Below, in pieces: positions 1 to 10,400 of a stretch of DNA of 64,000 nt. A program made the position numbers and the translations under genes. Numbering within the stretch: position 1 is the stretch's first letter; the number at the start of each line of letters is the position of its first letter. Source of the DNA: Brevibacillus sp. DP1.3A (GTDB lineage Bacteria; Bacillota; Bacilli; Brevibacillales; Brevibacillaceae); the NCBI RefSeq assembly GCF_013284245.2, contig NZ_CP085876.1:3331001-3395000 (forward strand), given 5' to 3'. The notes below the pieces were generated by a model, which saw only the letters and a program-made list of their open reading frames with translations, was not told where the DNA came from and did not search any database.

Positions 1-1535
1 TCGGTATCAAGTGCGGAAGTCGCTTCGTCGAGCAGGAGAATTGTTGCTTTTTTCAAAGCAGCCCGCGCTATGGAAATACGCTGTTTCTGACCACCCGAGA
101 GAACCGTACCGCGCTCCCCGACTTGAGTTTGAAACCCTTCTGGGAGGTCCTGAATAAAGGAGTAGGCTCCTGCGATTTTCGTTGCCTCCACAATTTGATT
201 AAAGTCCGCATCTGGGTTACCCAAACGGATGTTGTCCTCAATCGTGCCTGGGAACAAGAACGTGTCTTGTGAAACGACAGCAAACTGATCACGCAAGGCT
301 TTCAGGTTCCAATCTTTTAAGTCGTGGCCATGAACGCGAATCGCCCCTTTTGGTGGCTCATGGAAACTGAGCAACAAGTTCAAGATGGTGGATTTACCAC
401 TGCCAGACGAACCGACGAGGGCAACTGTTTTACCTTTGGTCAATGTGAAAGAGACGCCAGAGATGATGTTCTTATCCATTTCATATCCGAAAGTAACATC
501 CTCAACCAGTACCAGATCTTTTTCTACTGGGGTAAAGGCACGACCATTCGTACGCTCAGTCGGTGCTTCCAGCAATTCGGAGATCCGTCCAACAGCTCCT
601 GCGACCGAACGAGCGTTGGCTACCAGGTCAGGAATCTTAATAGTTTGGATGACAAGCATTCGCAACATTTGCAAGAAGGCTACCAATGCCCCGGCTCCTA
701 ACAAGCCACTAACAGCCAGATAACCGCCGTAGATCGTACAAAGCACAACTGGTAATTCATACATCATGACGACCGACGGACGCATCAGCGATTCCTGCTT
801 GGCAATTTTGAAGCCATTGTGCATCGATTTGTAATAGAACCTTTCCACTTTTGCATACATCGGTTTTTGCAAATTGAATGCCTTGGTGATGGTATTGCCC
901 GCAATGGCTTCTTGCGCGACAGAGTTCGCTTCTGCAAGTGCCCCGTAGTAGTTCGAAGACTGCTCATGAATCGGCTTCGAAATCAGGTTGGCAATATACA
1001 TCATGATTGGTGTTGCCGCAAAACTCACTAAGGTCAATTTCCAGTTCAAGCATCCCAAGTATATGAGGGCTGACACAACGATGATCGGCGCATAAATCAA
1101 GCTGGTAAAACGTTGGGAGATAAACGTTTGAATGGCGCTCGCGTCATTTGTTATGCGCGAGACGAGGTCACCCGAGCGTTCGCTTTCGACATCAGACACC
1201 GGAAGTTCGCTCAATCGTGCGGCGAGGGCGTTACGCATATCCCCCACTGCTTTTGTCCCAAATCGACCTGACGCATACGTGAGAAAATAATTGGCGACAA
1301 AACCTGCCAAGACCATGATCACAACGAGAACGACGATAATCGCCAGTCGTTGTGTTTCACTTGCCAGAGCATTGTCAATCATTTGCTGGATCAGGTAGAC
1401 GCCAGCAAGGTCGCATATTGCAGCGATAACAGAGGCGGTCAAGGCCGTGATCACCCACCCCTTATAGGGGCGGATGAACCGATATATGCCACTGATCGTT
1501 TTTCGCAAGGTAGAACTCTTACTATTTTGAGTCAT
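1..1535 (-). CDS. ABC exporter, fused TMD-NBD half-transporter (C-terminus beyond window)
   Basis: A membrane exporter of the MsbA/BmrA-like type in which one chain carries six transmembrane helices followed by an ATPase domain and works as a dimer. The N-terminal ~310 residues are hydrophobic with exporter-type coupling-loop features. The NBD shows Walker A GSSGSGKST (near 380-420), the signature LSGGQKQRISIARA (61-120) and Walker B ILLLDEATSALD (1-60). The chain is cut by the window edge just after Walker B, so roughly the last 60 residues are missing from view. The ATG at 1535 follows an AAAGGAG site with a rather long spacer. It lies 30 bases after the last PKS gene on the same strand, so it is probably the efflux or self-resistance pump for the cluster product. 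That role is inferred from position; the family call is firm. Confidence 0.93.
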   Translation of the reverse strand, partial: MTQNSKSSTLRKTISGIYRFIRPYKGWVITALTASVIAAICDLAGVYLIQQMIDNALASETQRLAIIVVLVVIMVLAGFVANYFLTYASGRFGTKAVGDMRNALAARLSELPVSDVESERSGDLVSRITNDASAIQTFISQRFTSLIYAPIIVVSALIYLGCLNWKLTLVSFAATPIMMYIANLISKPIHEQSSNYYGALAEANSVAQEAIAGNTITKAFNLQKPMYAKVERFYYKSMHNGFKIAKQESLMRPSVVMMYELPVVLCTIYGGYLAVSGLLGAGALVAFLQMLRMLVIQTIKIPDLVANARSVAGAVGRISELLEAPTERTNGRAFTPVEKDLVLVEDVTFGYEMDKNIISGVSFTLTKGKTVALVGSSGSGKSTILNLLLSFHEPPKGAIRVHGHDLKDWNLKALRDQFAVVSQDTFLFPGTIEDNIRLGNPDADFNQIVEATKIAGAYSFIQDLPEGFQTQVGERGTVLSGGQKQRISIARAALKKATILLLDEATSALDT

Positions 1536-1565
1536 GAATCGGACTGACTCCTTTCAAAATAGGTG

Positions 1566-4500
1566 TTAGACGATCGTGGTGACTAGGTAGTACCGCATCC
1601 ATTCAAGCAAGTTTTGAATCTGTTGATCTTCGTATCTTGCTTCGTCGTACGTGAGTGTCAGAATAAAACGCTCACCTGGCTGAGCATACATTCGCAATGG
1701 GACGTTCAAATGACCAATGGACAGCAGATCCGTAAAGGTGAGATCTCCGCCCGATAACTCCTGCGAGATGTCTACTGGATAGTTCAGGTAGACAAGTGTT
1801 CGCTCATAGACAGCTTGTTGCAGCAGGTTGTAAGGCACTCCTGTCCATTTGGCGATCTGGTGTGGACTGACATGCTCGTATTTGATCATCTCTACCAGTT
1901 GTTCTTGCAGGCGTTTGAACTGTTGTGTCGGGTCGCCTCCGCTACCAAGTTGGATACGCACAGGTAAGGAATTCGTAAACAATCCGACCATCGCATCGAG
2001 TCCTTCGAGATTGGCCGTACGTCCTGAGGTAATCAGACTGATCAGCACATCGTCAGTGCCGGACTGCTCGGCTTGGCAGAGCGCCCAAGCTCCGATAACG
2101 ATCGTGCTAAGTGTCAAACCAAGTTCTTTCGCTCGAAGGTTCAGCTGACGCGTCTCCTCTTCTGTGAGCAAGAGTTCACGCTGTGCCGGAATGACGGTTT
2201 GCTGCATCTGCTGCTCTGCAGCAGCAAGTTCCTCGGGTGTCGGTGTGTATCCACTGAAAGATCGTTTCCAGTAGTCGCTCGCGAGCTCCGAATCTTGTTC
2301 ATGAAGCCAACAGATGTATGAGGAGAAAGGCGGTGCAGGAGGTAAGTAGAGATGTTCCTCTCTACTATCAACCTTCACCTTTGATTGGTAATAGTTCAGC
2401 ACTTCTTTAATGACTAAAGAAATAGCCCACCCGTCAAAAAGTGAGTTTTGGAAACTCCAGACGAAGCGATAAGTACCGTTATCGACCTTTATCAGATGTA
2501 TTCGCATAAGTGGGAAACTACTGATTTTAAATCCTCTCTTACATTCCGAGTTCACAAATTCCTCATAGGCCGAGGCTTGTTCTTCTGGCGTGCGATCCGT
2601 CCAATCATGTTCTGTCCACGGCAGTTCCGCGTGTCCATACACCAACTGAACAGGGTACTCAAGACGACGCCAACGGAACGTGGTACGCAAAATGGAATGA
2701 CGGTTCATTACCCATTGCCATGCCTCACGGAACTGGTCGATGCGCAGTGCTCCGTATATGCGGCACGCGAACACGCCAGTATCCAAACCAGTGTCTGCAG
2801 AGAACAGGTTGTGCGTCAAGATCACTTGTTGCATTGGAGACAGCGGATAAATTCCCCGAATGTTGGTATCTCCACTAACTAAACGTTCAATAGTGCTTTC
2901 CTCAAATGTAAGCAGCGATGTATCGAGCGCGTTTTCCGCGTACTCGACTTCCATGGTCGTTTCAATCGCAAGACTCTGTTGCTGATAGTCACTCGATTCC
3001 TTAATGCGCTCTGAGACACCAGCAAGAGAAGGAGATTCAAAGAAGCCTGCAATCGGGAGTCGCACACCGAACTCTTTTTGAATTTTCGAGATTACAATGA
3101 TCGCCTTCAGCGAATCGCCGCCAAGTTCCAGAAAATCATCCAGTCGCCCGATCCGATCCAAGCCGAAGAATTGCTGCCAAAGGTGAGACAATCGTTGCTC
3201 AACTTCATCAGCTGGTGGCACGTACTCTGTGCTCAAATCTGGGCGGACGTGCACATCTGCTGCTATCGTCACATCTTCTTGCAAGATATCGTCCGAGAGT
3301 CCTCCCTTCGGCATTTGAAGCTGTGGCGTTTCAATGGTGACAGCGATCTGAGCGACCGTGGTTTCAAGCAGCTTCGCGAACGCATCCTGACCATCTGCGC
3401 GGGTAATGCCTCCCTCGAGTTCTTCACCCGTCAATTGGTAATGCAACTCTTCGACATATCGTGCAATCCCGACGTTACGCCAACGATCCCAGTTTACGGA
3501 GAGTGTCACGCTATTCTCACGAGCGGTCTTGTAATGCGCAAAGGCATCAAGGAAAGCGTTAGCACCACTGTAAGCTACTTGACCGAATCCACCTTGGACA
3601 GAAGCCATTGAGGAGCAGAGCAAAAAAAAGTCCAGTTCCATTCCACGCAACACTTCATCCAGCAACAGGGTACCTCGGATTTTCGGAGCCAGAATGTTGT
3701 CGGTATTTTCAACGGTCCGCCGTTGGATCATTGCACCATCAGCAAGACCGGCGGCGTGAATGACACCATGCAGGGTCGTGAAGCGGGATCGAACTTGCTC
3801 GATCGCAGTTTGGAGTTGTGCCCTGTCCGTTAGGTCAGCTTGCAGAACGAGTACCTCGCTCCCCTTCGCCTCCAATTGTCGCAGTGATTCTTGTTTCTCA
3901 ACGCTTGGAGCCGTACGCCCAATCAAGACAAGCTTGACAGGAGCGGCGCTCGCCAGTTCCTCTGCAAAAGCTAAGCCCATGTCACCCAATCCACCGGTGA
4001 TCAGGTAAACACCATTTTCACGCACAGGCGGCAAAGACGTTGTGCCTTTTTCCACGTGTACCTCTTCAAAAGTCTGTACTAGACGGTGTCCCCCGCGATA
4101 GGCAACGATTGGGTCCGTGCCTTCAGACCTCACTTCGTCGAGAAGTTGACGAATCTGCTTCGCTTCCTGTCCTTTGCTTTCAGGCACACGGAGATCGATG
4201 GATGTACAGGTTATATTCGGGTATTCAAGTGGAATTACCTTAACGGGACCCAGCAAAGCTGCTTTTTCCGGATCGCAGAGATCATCGCCTTGCACGTCTT
4301 GCATAAAGCTGCTGATCACCGACAGTGTGATCGGCGTTTCCACGCGATGCTTGCCTAGCGATTGTGTCAAGTAGAGCAAACTGTAGAAGCCCCGTGCCAG
4401 CAGACCTTCCGCTCGGCTGACACTCGGTTCGACCTCAACTGATCGACCATAGTTCCAGAGGTGCACAATGCGGTTCGGGAGCAGACTTTCTACTTGCAAG

Positions 4501-7484
4501 TCCGAGACCAACTGCTCATACTGGTCACTTTGCTCTGGATTGACAGTGAACGTATCCGTTTCACGTTGGAACGTTTCTCCTGCACGAATGCGCACGACTT
4601 GATGGCCTTCCGCTCTCAGGGCTGTGATCAAGCGATCCCCCACCCCCAGTCCATCTTCGAAGAACCACCACGTAGCCGACGTCGTATCAACTGCGCCCTG
4701 CAGGGAACGTTTCCAAGATGGGATGTGATAGCGGACTGGCTTTTTGCCTGTCTCCACCGGCGCTGCAACCTCTCCGCTCAGACCCATGCGTGTCGCTTGG
4801 AACACTTGAATCGGGTGAGGAACGTTTGCCGGGAAGTGACGTTGCTCAAATGGGTAGGTTGGGAGTGCGATGCGAATCCGTTTTTCACCATTGTAGAACG
4901 CCGTCCAATTCACCTTGACGCCGTGCGCCCAAAGTCCCGCAAGTTTGTGCAGGAAGTAGTAGTGGTCCGACACATCTCTCGCTGGAATCCGTACGAGATC
5001 GAAAACCTGTTGCGTCGATTCTGGCTTGAGGAAGCGGCGAGTCAGCACGGACAGATCACGACCTGGACCTACCTCGATAAACAGCGCGTTCGGCTGTTTC
5101 AACAATTCCTCCACGCCATCGGCAAACCGTACCGTGTCGCGCATATGACGTACCCAATACTCGACCGATGTCGCTTCCCCAACCGTAATCCATCCGCCGC
5201 TGATGTCTGAGACATAAGGCAATTGCGGCTTGTGGAAGGTTACGCTGCGCGCGACTTTTTCGAACTCTCCCAAAATGCCGTCCATCAACAGGGAATGTCC
5301 AGCTAGCGGAGAATTGACGCGCATACACAGCAAGCGGCGGTTTTTCATCTCCGTTTCAAACGCCTCAATTGCCTGTGTCGAACCTGCGACAATACAGGAA
5401 TTTCCGTTGTCCACCGCCAGCGACACATCCGGAGTTAACAACGGTTGCAATTCCTGCTCAGTCATTGGCACGCTCAACATCGAACCCGCTGGCACAGATT
5501 GCATCAGTTTCCCGCGCGCGACGATCAGTTTGAGCGCGTCGTCCAGGGAGAAGACGCCTGCGAGGCAGGCTGCCGCGTATTCGCCTAAGCTATATCCGAC
5601 CATCGCTGATGGCTGCAATCCCCAGTGCATCAGTAACTTGGCGAGGCTGTATTCGAAGGAGAAAATCAACGGTTGCGCATACTGCGTTTGGCTGAGCCGG
5701 CTTTTCGAAACTTCCGCTTCCGCATCCCCTGGATAGAGAATGCGGGCGAAGTTTTCACCCGTTAGCGCCTGCATCTTGTTCAAACACTCATTGAGTTGAT
5801 CTCGGAAAAACGGTTCGCGTTCGTACAGTTTGCGTCCCATCTGTACGTACTGCGATCCTTGACCTGGGAACAAGAAGTACAGTGGACGCTGATCTTGGGC
5901 AACCGCCAAATGAGCGCGGGCGCGTTGTTCGCTCGGATTGACCAGCAATTCTAACTCAAGCACGGCTTCTTCTACAGACGTTACGACCAAGCTACGACGG
6001 TGCTTCATCTCCCGACGTCCAACTTTCAGCGTGTAGGCGACATCCGCAAGCGAGACCTGCGGGTTCTGTTTAAAAAAGTTCAGCAGGTTCTCCGTTTGCT
6101 TCTCCAACGCACTCCGTGTCATCGCGGACAACATCAGGATCTGCTGGGAACGTTGAGCAGGGGCGCTCTCAACTTGTGGTGCTTCTTCCAAGACTACATG
6201 CACGTTCGTCCCGCCGATGCCAAACGAACTGACCCCAGCCCGCAGCGGTGCACTCTCCACTTTCCACTCGTTCAACTGCGCGTTTACAACAAACGTGCCT
6301 TTCGCGAGGTCCGTACGTGGATTCGGCTTTTTAAAATGCAGACTCGGCGGCAGTTGACCATGTTGCAGCGACAGCACCGTTTTAATAAACCCTGCTACCC
6401 CAGCAGCCGCATCTAGGTGTCCAAAGTTAGACTTAACCGAACCAATTTTGATACCAGAACGTGCTTTCGGTCCGAATGCAGCCTTTAACGCTTCCAGTTC
6501 GATCGGATCGCCCATCACAGTCCCCGTACCGTGGGCTTCAATATAGGAGATCGTCTCCGGCTCAACGCGAGCAATGCGGTGGGACGCGCGGATGACTTCT
6601 GCCTGCCCCTCTATACTTGGGGCCGTATACCCGACCTTGCGAACACCATCATTGTTCGAAGCCGAACCTTTGATCACCGCGTAGATGGTATCTCCGTCAG
6701 CCAATGCTGTCTTCAATGGCTTCAGCATGACAACACCCGCGCCCTCACCAGGGACCGACCCTTGAGCCGCTGCGTCAAACGGACGGCAATGTCCATCTGG
6801 AGACAAAATCATACCTTCCGTGTACAGATATCCATCCTTCTGCGGCGTGCTAATGGAAACCCCGCCCGCCAAAGCGATACGACACTCCCCTGTAAGCAGC
6901 GCCCGAGATGCCATGTGAATGGCCGCAAGCGATGTCGAACAAGCCGTGTTCACCGAAACGCTAGGCCCCTGCAAATTGAGTTTGTAGGAGACCCGCGTAT
7001 TCAGATAGTCGCGGTTGGCCAACTGTCCGACCGCAAATTGCTCAGTGCCCGACTCCATGCTGTTCAGCGAAGCCGTTACCTGCCAGAAGATGTTCGGGGA
7101 AGCCCCCGCGTAGAGACCGATCGATCCCTGCAAGTCTGGATTATATCCAGCATGTTCAATCGCTTGCCAAGCGACTTCATGAAAAATGCGAATCTGTGGA
7201 TCTAAAAGGGCAGCTTCGCGTGGCGAGTATTCGAAAAATTGATTATCGAACCAATCTGCGCGTTCGAGAACCCCCTTGGCTGGGACGTAATCGGGGTGTT
7301 TGACCAACGCCTCGTCTATGCCCGCCGCGTGCAGTTCTTCTTCTGAGAAAAATGTGATCGATTCAACTCCGTCTTTCAAGTTGTTCCAAAACCCTGCCAA
7401 GTCAGAAGCGCCTGGAAAACGGCAAGCCATGCCGACAACAGCGATCTCAAGACCTGTGCGAGCGGGTTCGTCCTTTTTAGTCAT
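1566..7484 (-). CDS. PKS module KS-AT-KR-ACP with a terminal degenerate condensation domain
   Basis: Last assembly-line protein in transcription order, 1,972 residues. KS: TACSTS nucleophile near residue 178, EAHGTGT and NFGHLDAAAG histidines present. AT: active-site GYSLGEY near 628, with LAGHS near 725 where malonyl-specific ATs have HAFH. KR: TGGLGDMG near 1161 and YSGAN. ACP: LGGDS near 1451. A condensation-like domain follows to the end, but its HHxxxDG is QNSLFDG (near 1675), so both histidines, including the usual catalytic one, are replaced. No thioesterase follows. Start chosen at ATG 7484, preceded by GGGGAGGTACTCC; the ATGACTAA overlaps the end of the upstream gene by 8 bases, implying translational coupling. 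A longer upstream reading frame exists but has no ribosome site. The non-canonical AT may take the hydroxymalonyl unit made by the genes at 33.7-37 kb (inference). Confidence 0.93.
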   Translation of the reverse strand: MTKKDEPARTGLEIAVVGMACRFPGASDLAGFWNNLKDGVESITFFSEEELHAAGIDEALVKHPDYVPAKGVLERADWFDNQFFEYSPREAALLDPQIRIFHEVAWQAIEHAGYNPDLQGSIGLYAGASPNIFWQVTASLNSMESGTEQFAVGQLANRDYLNTRVSYKLNLQGPSVSVNTACSTSLAAIHMASRALLTGECRIALAGGVSISTPQKDGYLYTEGMILSPDGHCRPFDAAAQGSVPGEGAGVVMLKPLKTALADGDTIYAVIKGSASNNDGVRKVGYTAPSIEGQAEVIRASHRIARVEPETISYIEAHGTGTVMGDPIELEALKAAFGPKARSGIKIGSVKSNFGHLDAAAGVAGFIKTVLSLQHGQLPPSLHFKKPNPRTDLAKGTFVVNAQLNEWKVESAPLRAGVSSFGIGGTNVHVVLEEAPQVESAPAQRSQQILMLSAMTRSALEKQTENLLNFFKQNPQVSLADVAYTLKVGRREMKHRRSLVVTSVEEAVLELELLVNPSEQRARAHLAVAQDQRPLYFLFPGQGSQYVQMGRKLYEREPFFRDQLNECLNKMQALTGENFARILYPGDAEAEVSKSRLSQTQYAQPLIFSFEYSLAKLLMHWGLQPSAMVGYSLGEYAAACLAGVFSLDDALKLIVARGKLMQSVPAGSMLSVPMTEQELQPLLTPDVSLAVDNGNSCIVAGSTQAIEAFETEMKNRRLLCMRVNSPLAGHSLLMDGILGEFEKVARSVTFHKPQLPYVSDISGGWITVGEATSVEYWVRHMRDTVRFADGVEELLKQPNALFIEVGPGRDLSVLTRRFLKPESTQQVFDLVRIPARDVSDHYYFLHKLAGLWAHGVKVNWTAFYNGEKRIRIALPTYPFEQRHFPANVPHPIQVFQATRMGLSGEVAAPVETGKKPVRYHIPSWKRSLQGAVDTTSATWWFFEDGLGVGDRLITALRAEGHQVVRIRAGETFQRETDTFTVNPEQSDQYEQLVSDLQVESLLPNRIVHLWNYGRSVEVEPSVSRAEGLLARGFYSLLYLTQSLGKHRVETPITLSVISSFMQDVQGDDLCDPEKAALLGPVKVIPLEYPNITCTSIDLRVPESKGQEAKQIRQLLDEVRSEGTDPIVAYRGGHRLVQTFEEVHVEKGTTSLPPVRENGVYLITGGLGDMGLAFAEELASAAPVKLVLIGRTAPSVEKQESLRQLEAKGSEVLVLQADLTDRAQLQTAIEQVRSRFTTLHGVIHAAGLADGAMIQRRTVENTDNILAPKIRGTLLLDEVLRGMELDFFLLCSSMASVQGGFGQVAYSGANAFLDAFAHYKTARENSVTLSVNWDRWRNVGIARYVEELHYQLTGEELEGGITRADGQDAFAKLLETTVAQIAVTIETPQLQMPKGGLSDDILQEDVTIAADVHVRPDLSTEYVPPADEVEQRLSHLWQQFFGLDRIGRLDDFLELGGDSLKAIIVISKIQKEFGVRLPIAGFFESPSLAGVSERIKESSDYQQQSLAIETTMEVEYAENALDTSLLTFEESTIERLVSGDTNIRGIYPLSPMQQVILTHNLFSADTGLDTGVFACRIYGALRIDQFREAWQWVMNRHSILRTTFRWRRLEYPVQLVYGHAELPWTEHDWTDRTPEEQASAYEEFVNSECKRGFKISSFPLMRIHLIKVDNGTYRFVWSFQNSLFDGWAISLVIKEVLNYYQSKVKVDSREEHLYLPPAPPFSSYICWLHEQDSELASDYWKRSFSGYTPTPEELAAAEQQMQQTVIPAQRELLLTEEETRQLNLRAKELGLTLSTIVIGAWALCQAEQSGTDDVLISLITSGRTANLEGLDAMVGLFTNSLPVRIQLGSGGDPTQQFKRLQEQLVEMIKYEHVSPHQIAKWTGVPYNLLQQAVYERTLVYLNYPVDISQELSGGDLTFTDLLSIGHLNVPLRMYAQPGERFILTLTYDEARYEDQQIQNLLEWMRYYLVTTIV

Positions 7485-10400
7485 GGAGTACCTCCCCAAA
7501 CAAACCCAAGGAATCGTCCATGATTTCCAACTGTTCATCCGACAGTTCCTGTACCTCGATGCCTTCTTCCGAGCACAGATACTCCGCAAGCGAATGGATC
7601 GTCGGGTAATTGTACATCTTGACGACTGGAATCGATTTGGAGAACGTCTCATTGACTCGGATGTTCACTTGCACCATGTTGTATGAATTGCCGCCCAAAT
7701 CGAAGAAGCGATCGTTCACTCCGATTTTCCCCTCATCAATGCTCAGTACGGAGGCCCAGATCTTCCGGATATGGACTTCCACATCGTTGGAAGGAGTAAC
7801 ATACTCGACATTTGCTGCAGCTGTCACGAACGGGAGTGGCAGTGCCTTGGTGTCCACTTTGCCGTTGGGTGTCAGTGGCAGGCTTGGCAGTTGCACGAAG
7901 TAGGTTGGCACCATGTACCATGGCAACTCTACTGCCAACGCCTCGCGGAGCCAGTCCGCTTCGAGTTCATCTTTGGCTACAACGTACGCACAGAGTTTTT
8001 CCTGCCCGCTGGAGTCACGTATTGTCGCGACAACGACATCGTCGATCTTCGGTGCTTGGAAATACCCGATATACTTCAGTACACGCTCAACATGGTTGGC
8101 GTCAGCTTTGTATGTGATTTCCTGCATGCCTTCTTCGCGGGAAATGATACCGAATCGAATATCCCAAGACGATGGGGCTGCATAGTTGTGGTAGCCCTCA
8201 TTCATCAGATGGACATAGATGCCGATATCGTTGATCCGGCAGTTGGACGAGCAGAATCCAGTGTCCTTCGGTGGCACCCAGCCTTGTTCATACAGATACT
8301 CACGAATCTGGTGAGTCGGTGTGTTGTCATAGCGGAAGAAGTCCACGAAGTGCAACGTTTCCACAAAACCACAATCCAAATCCACGTCGAGCGTCTTGGA
8401 GAAGATGTTGTCTCGGCTATGGAAGCCCTTGCGGAACAGTAGCAGTTTCTCTTCGATCTCCTGTTCGTCAAAGATGCCGAGTTGGAACAGTCCCCACAGA
8501 CGCATGTCAAAAATTTGACCACGCGACAAGCCAGAGATGATCACTTTACATCCAGTTTCTTCTGCGAGTTGAGCTCCAAGTCCGTTGAGGGCATTCCAAC
8601 AGCCGTTACAAACGTTGCTATACGTCTTTAACGACTTCACGAACACCGATTTAATTTGATCCGCCGTTAGGACGCGGTGATCAACATCTAGTTTCTTCGT
8701 GATGTTTTTAATGTTGGTAAAGGCCTCTTCGGAAATAAAGCCGTTGTCGAACGTGAAAGTGAGCACCTTATACCCCATGTTCACCAAGCGGTACAGGACA
8801 TACGTAGAGTCCTTGCCGCCTGAGAAGAGCAACAGAACATCATAATCGGTGCCTTTGTTTGCATCAACGAGTTTACGAAAGTCGTCCATCGTCTTGAAAT
8901 ACTTTTCCGTATATGGCTGATACGTTTCATAAGCGCGGCAAACGGAGCAGACACCATGCTCGTCAAACGTGATCTTTGGATAGTTAGAAGGCAACACGCA
9001 ACGCGTGCAATAGGTCACCCCTTCTGGGTATGCCTGTTGCGTAATATCGTGAAACACCGCGTCTTTAGGTGTGTACTTTTCATGCAGATGCAGAAGTTGA
9101 GTCTCAATTTCACCGAGTTCAATACGGTAGCCGTTGATTTTGACTTGGTTGTCTGCACGCCCCATATATTCGAGTTGCCCAGACGGCAAGAACTTGGCGA
9201 GGTCGCCCGACCTGTAGACACGACCTTGAGGCAGGGTGATAAAACGTTCCGCCGTCAATTCATGACGGTTGCGGTAGCCACGTGCAACGCCATCACCACC
9301 GATGAATATCTCGCCAACTACACCCACTGGCACAGGATTCCGGTCCGCATCGAGTACAAAAATATCCGTATTGTCAGCCGGAAGCCCGATCGGCACCGAA
9401 TCACGTTTATCCGAAGACTCGTCATAGTGGTGAATCATACAACCGACGACCGTCTCGGTCGGACCGTATTCGTTGTAAATTTCCACGTTTCCGCCAAAGG
9501 CCGCGATCACTTCACGTGCGAGTTCAGTTTTCAGGTCTTCCCCGCCAACAACCAGTCTCTTAACGGAGGAGTTCGACCAATCACGGTGTTTAATTAACTT
9601 CAAATGAGAAGGTGTTGCCTTCACAACACCGACACGATTTTCTTCCAAGACTCGCTCCAAGAGTCGTTCTTTGTGTTCATCTTGGTAGACAATAACAGTA
9701 TTGCCGGTCAAGAGTGGTGTGAAGATCGAAGTTATGGTTAGGTCAAAGGCGATGGAAGTGAACATTGGAAAATCAACCTTTTCCCCTTGTACGTAATGTT
9801 TCGCCGCAAACATTAAGTAATTGACCGCGTTCTGATTCTCGATCAACACCCCTTTTGGTTTGCCCGTCGTTCCAGATGTATAAATGACGTATGCGAGGTT
9901 CGATGGTCCCGCGACTGGTGCAAGATTGGTCTCGTCTTGGTCAGCATACATATCGAGGTCATCGATCAGCAACAAACGCTCCGACTCGACTGCCTCAAAC
10001 AGTACTGCTTGTGTTGCCAACAAATGCTTCTGTGTTAAGATGACGACCGCTTGGCTATCTTCGAGTAAAAACTTTTTGCGCTCTACTGGGTTGTCTGGAT
10101 CGATCGGCACATAAGCACCTCCTGCTTTTAACACAGCTAGCATGCCTACGATGGTGTCAGCGGAGTTTTCAACGATCAGTGCGACAAGCGAGTCAGCACA
10201 GACACCGTGGCTTTGCAACACGCGGGCAAGACGGTTGGCTTTGGCATTTAATTCTTGGTAGGTCAGCGATACATCACCCGCTGCCACTGCAAGATTTGCA
10301 AAGTTGTTTTCCACTTGTTGCTCGAAGAGTTGAGCAACCGTCTTATCTGCTGGATATTCGGTTGTTGTCGCGTTGTAAGTAACCACCAGAGCCTCTACTT

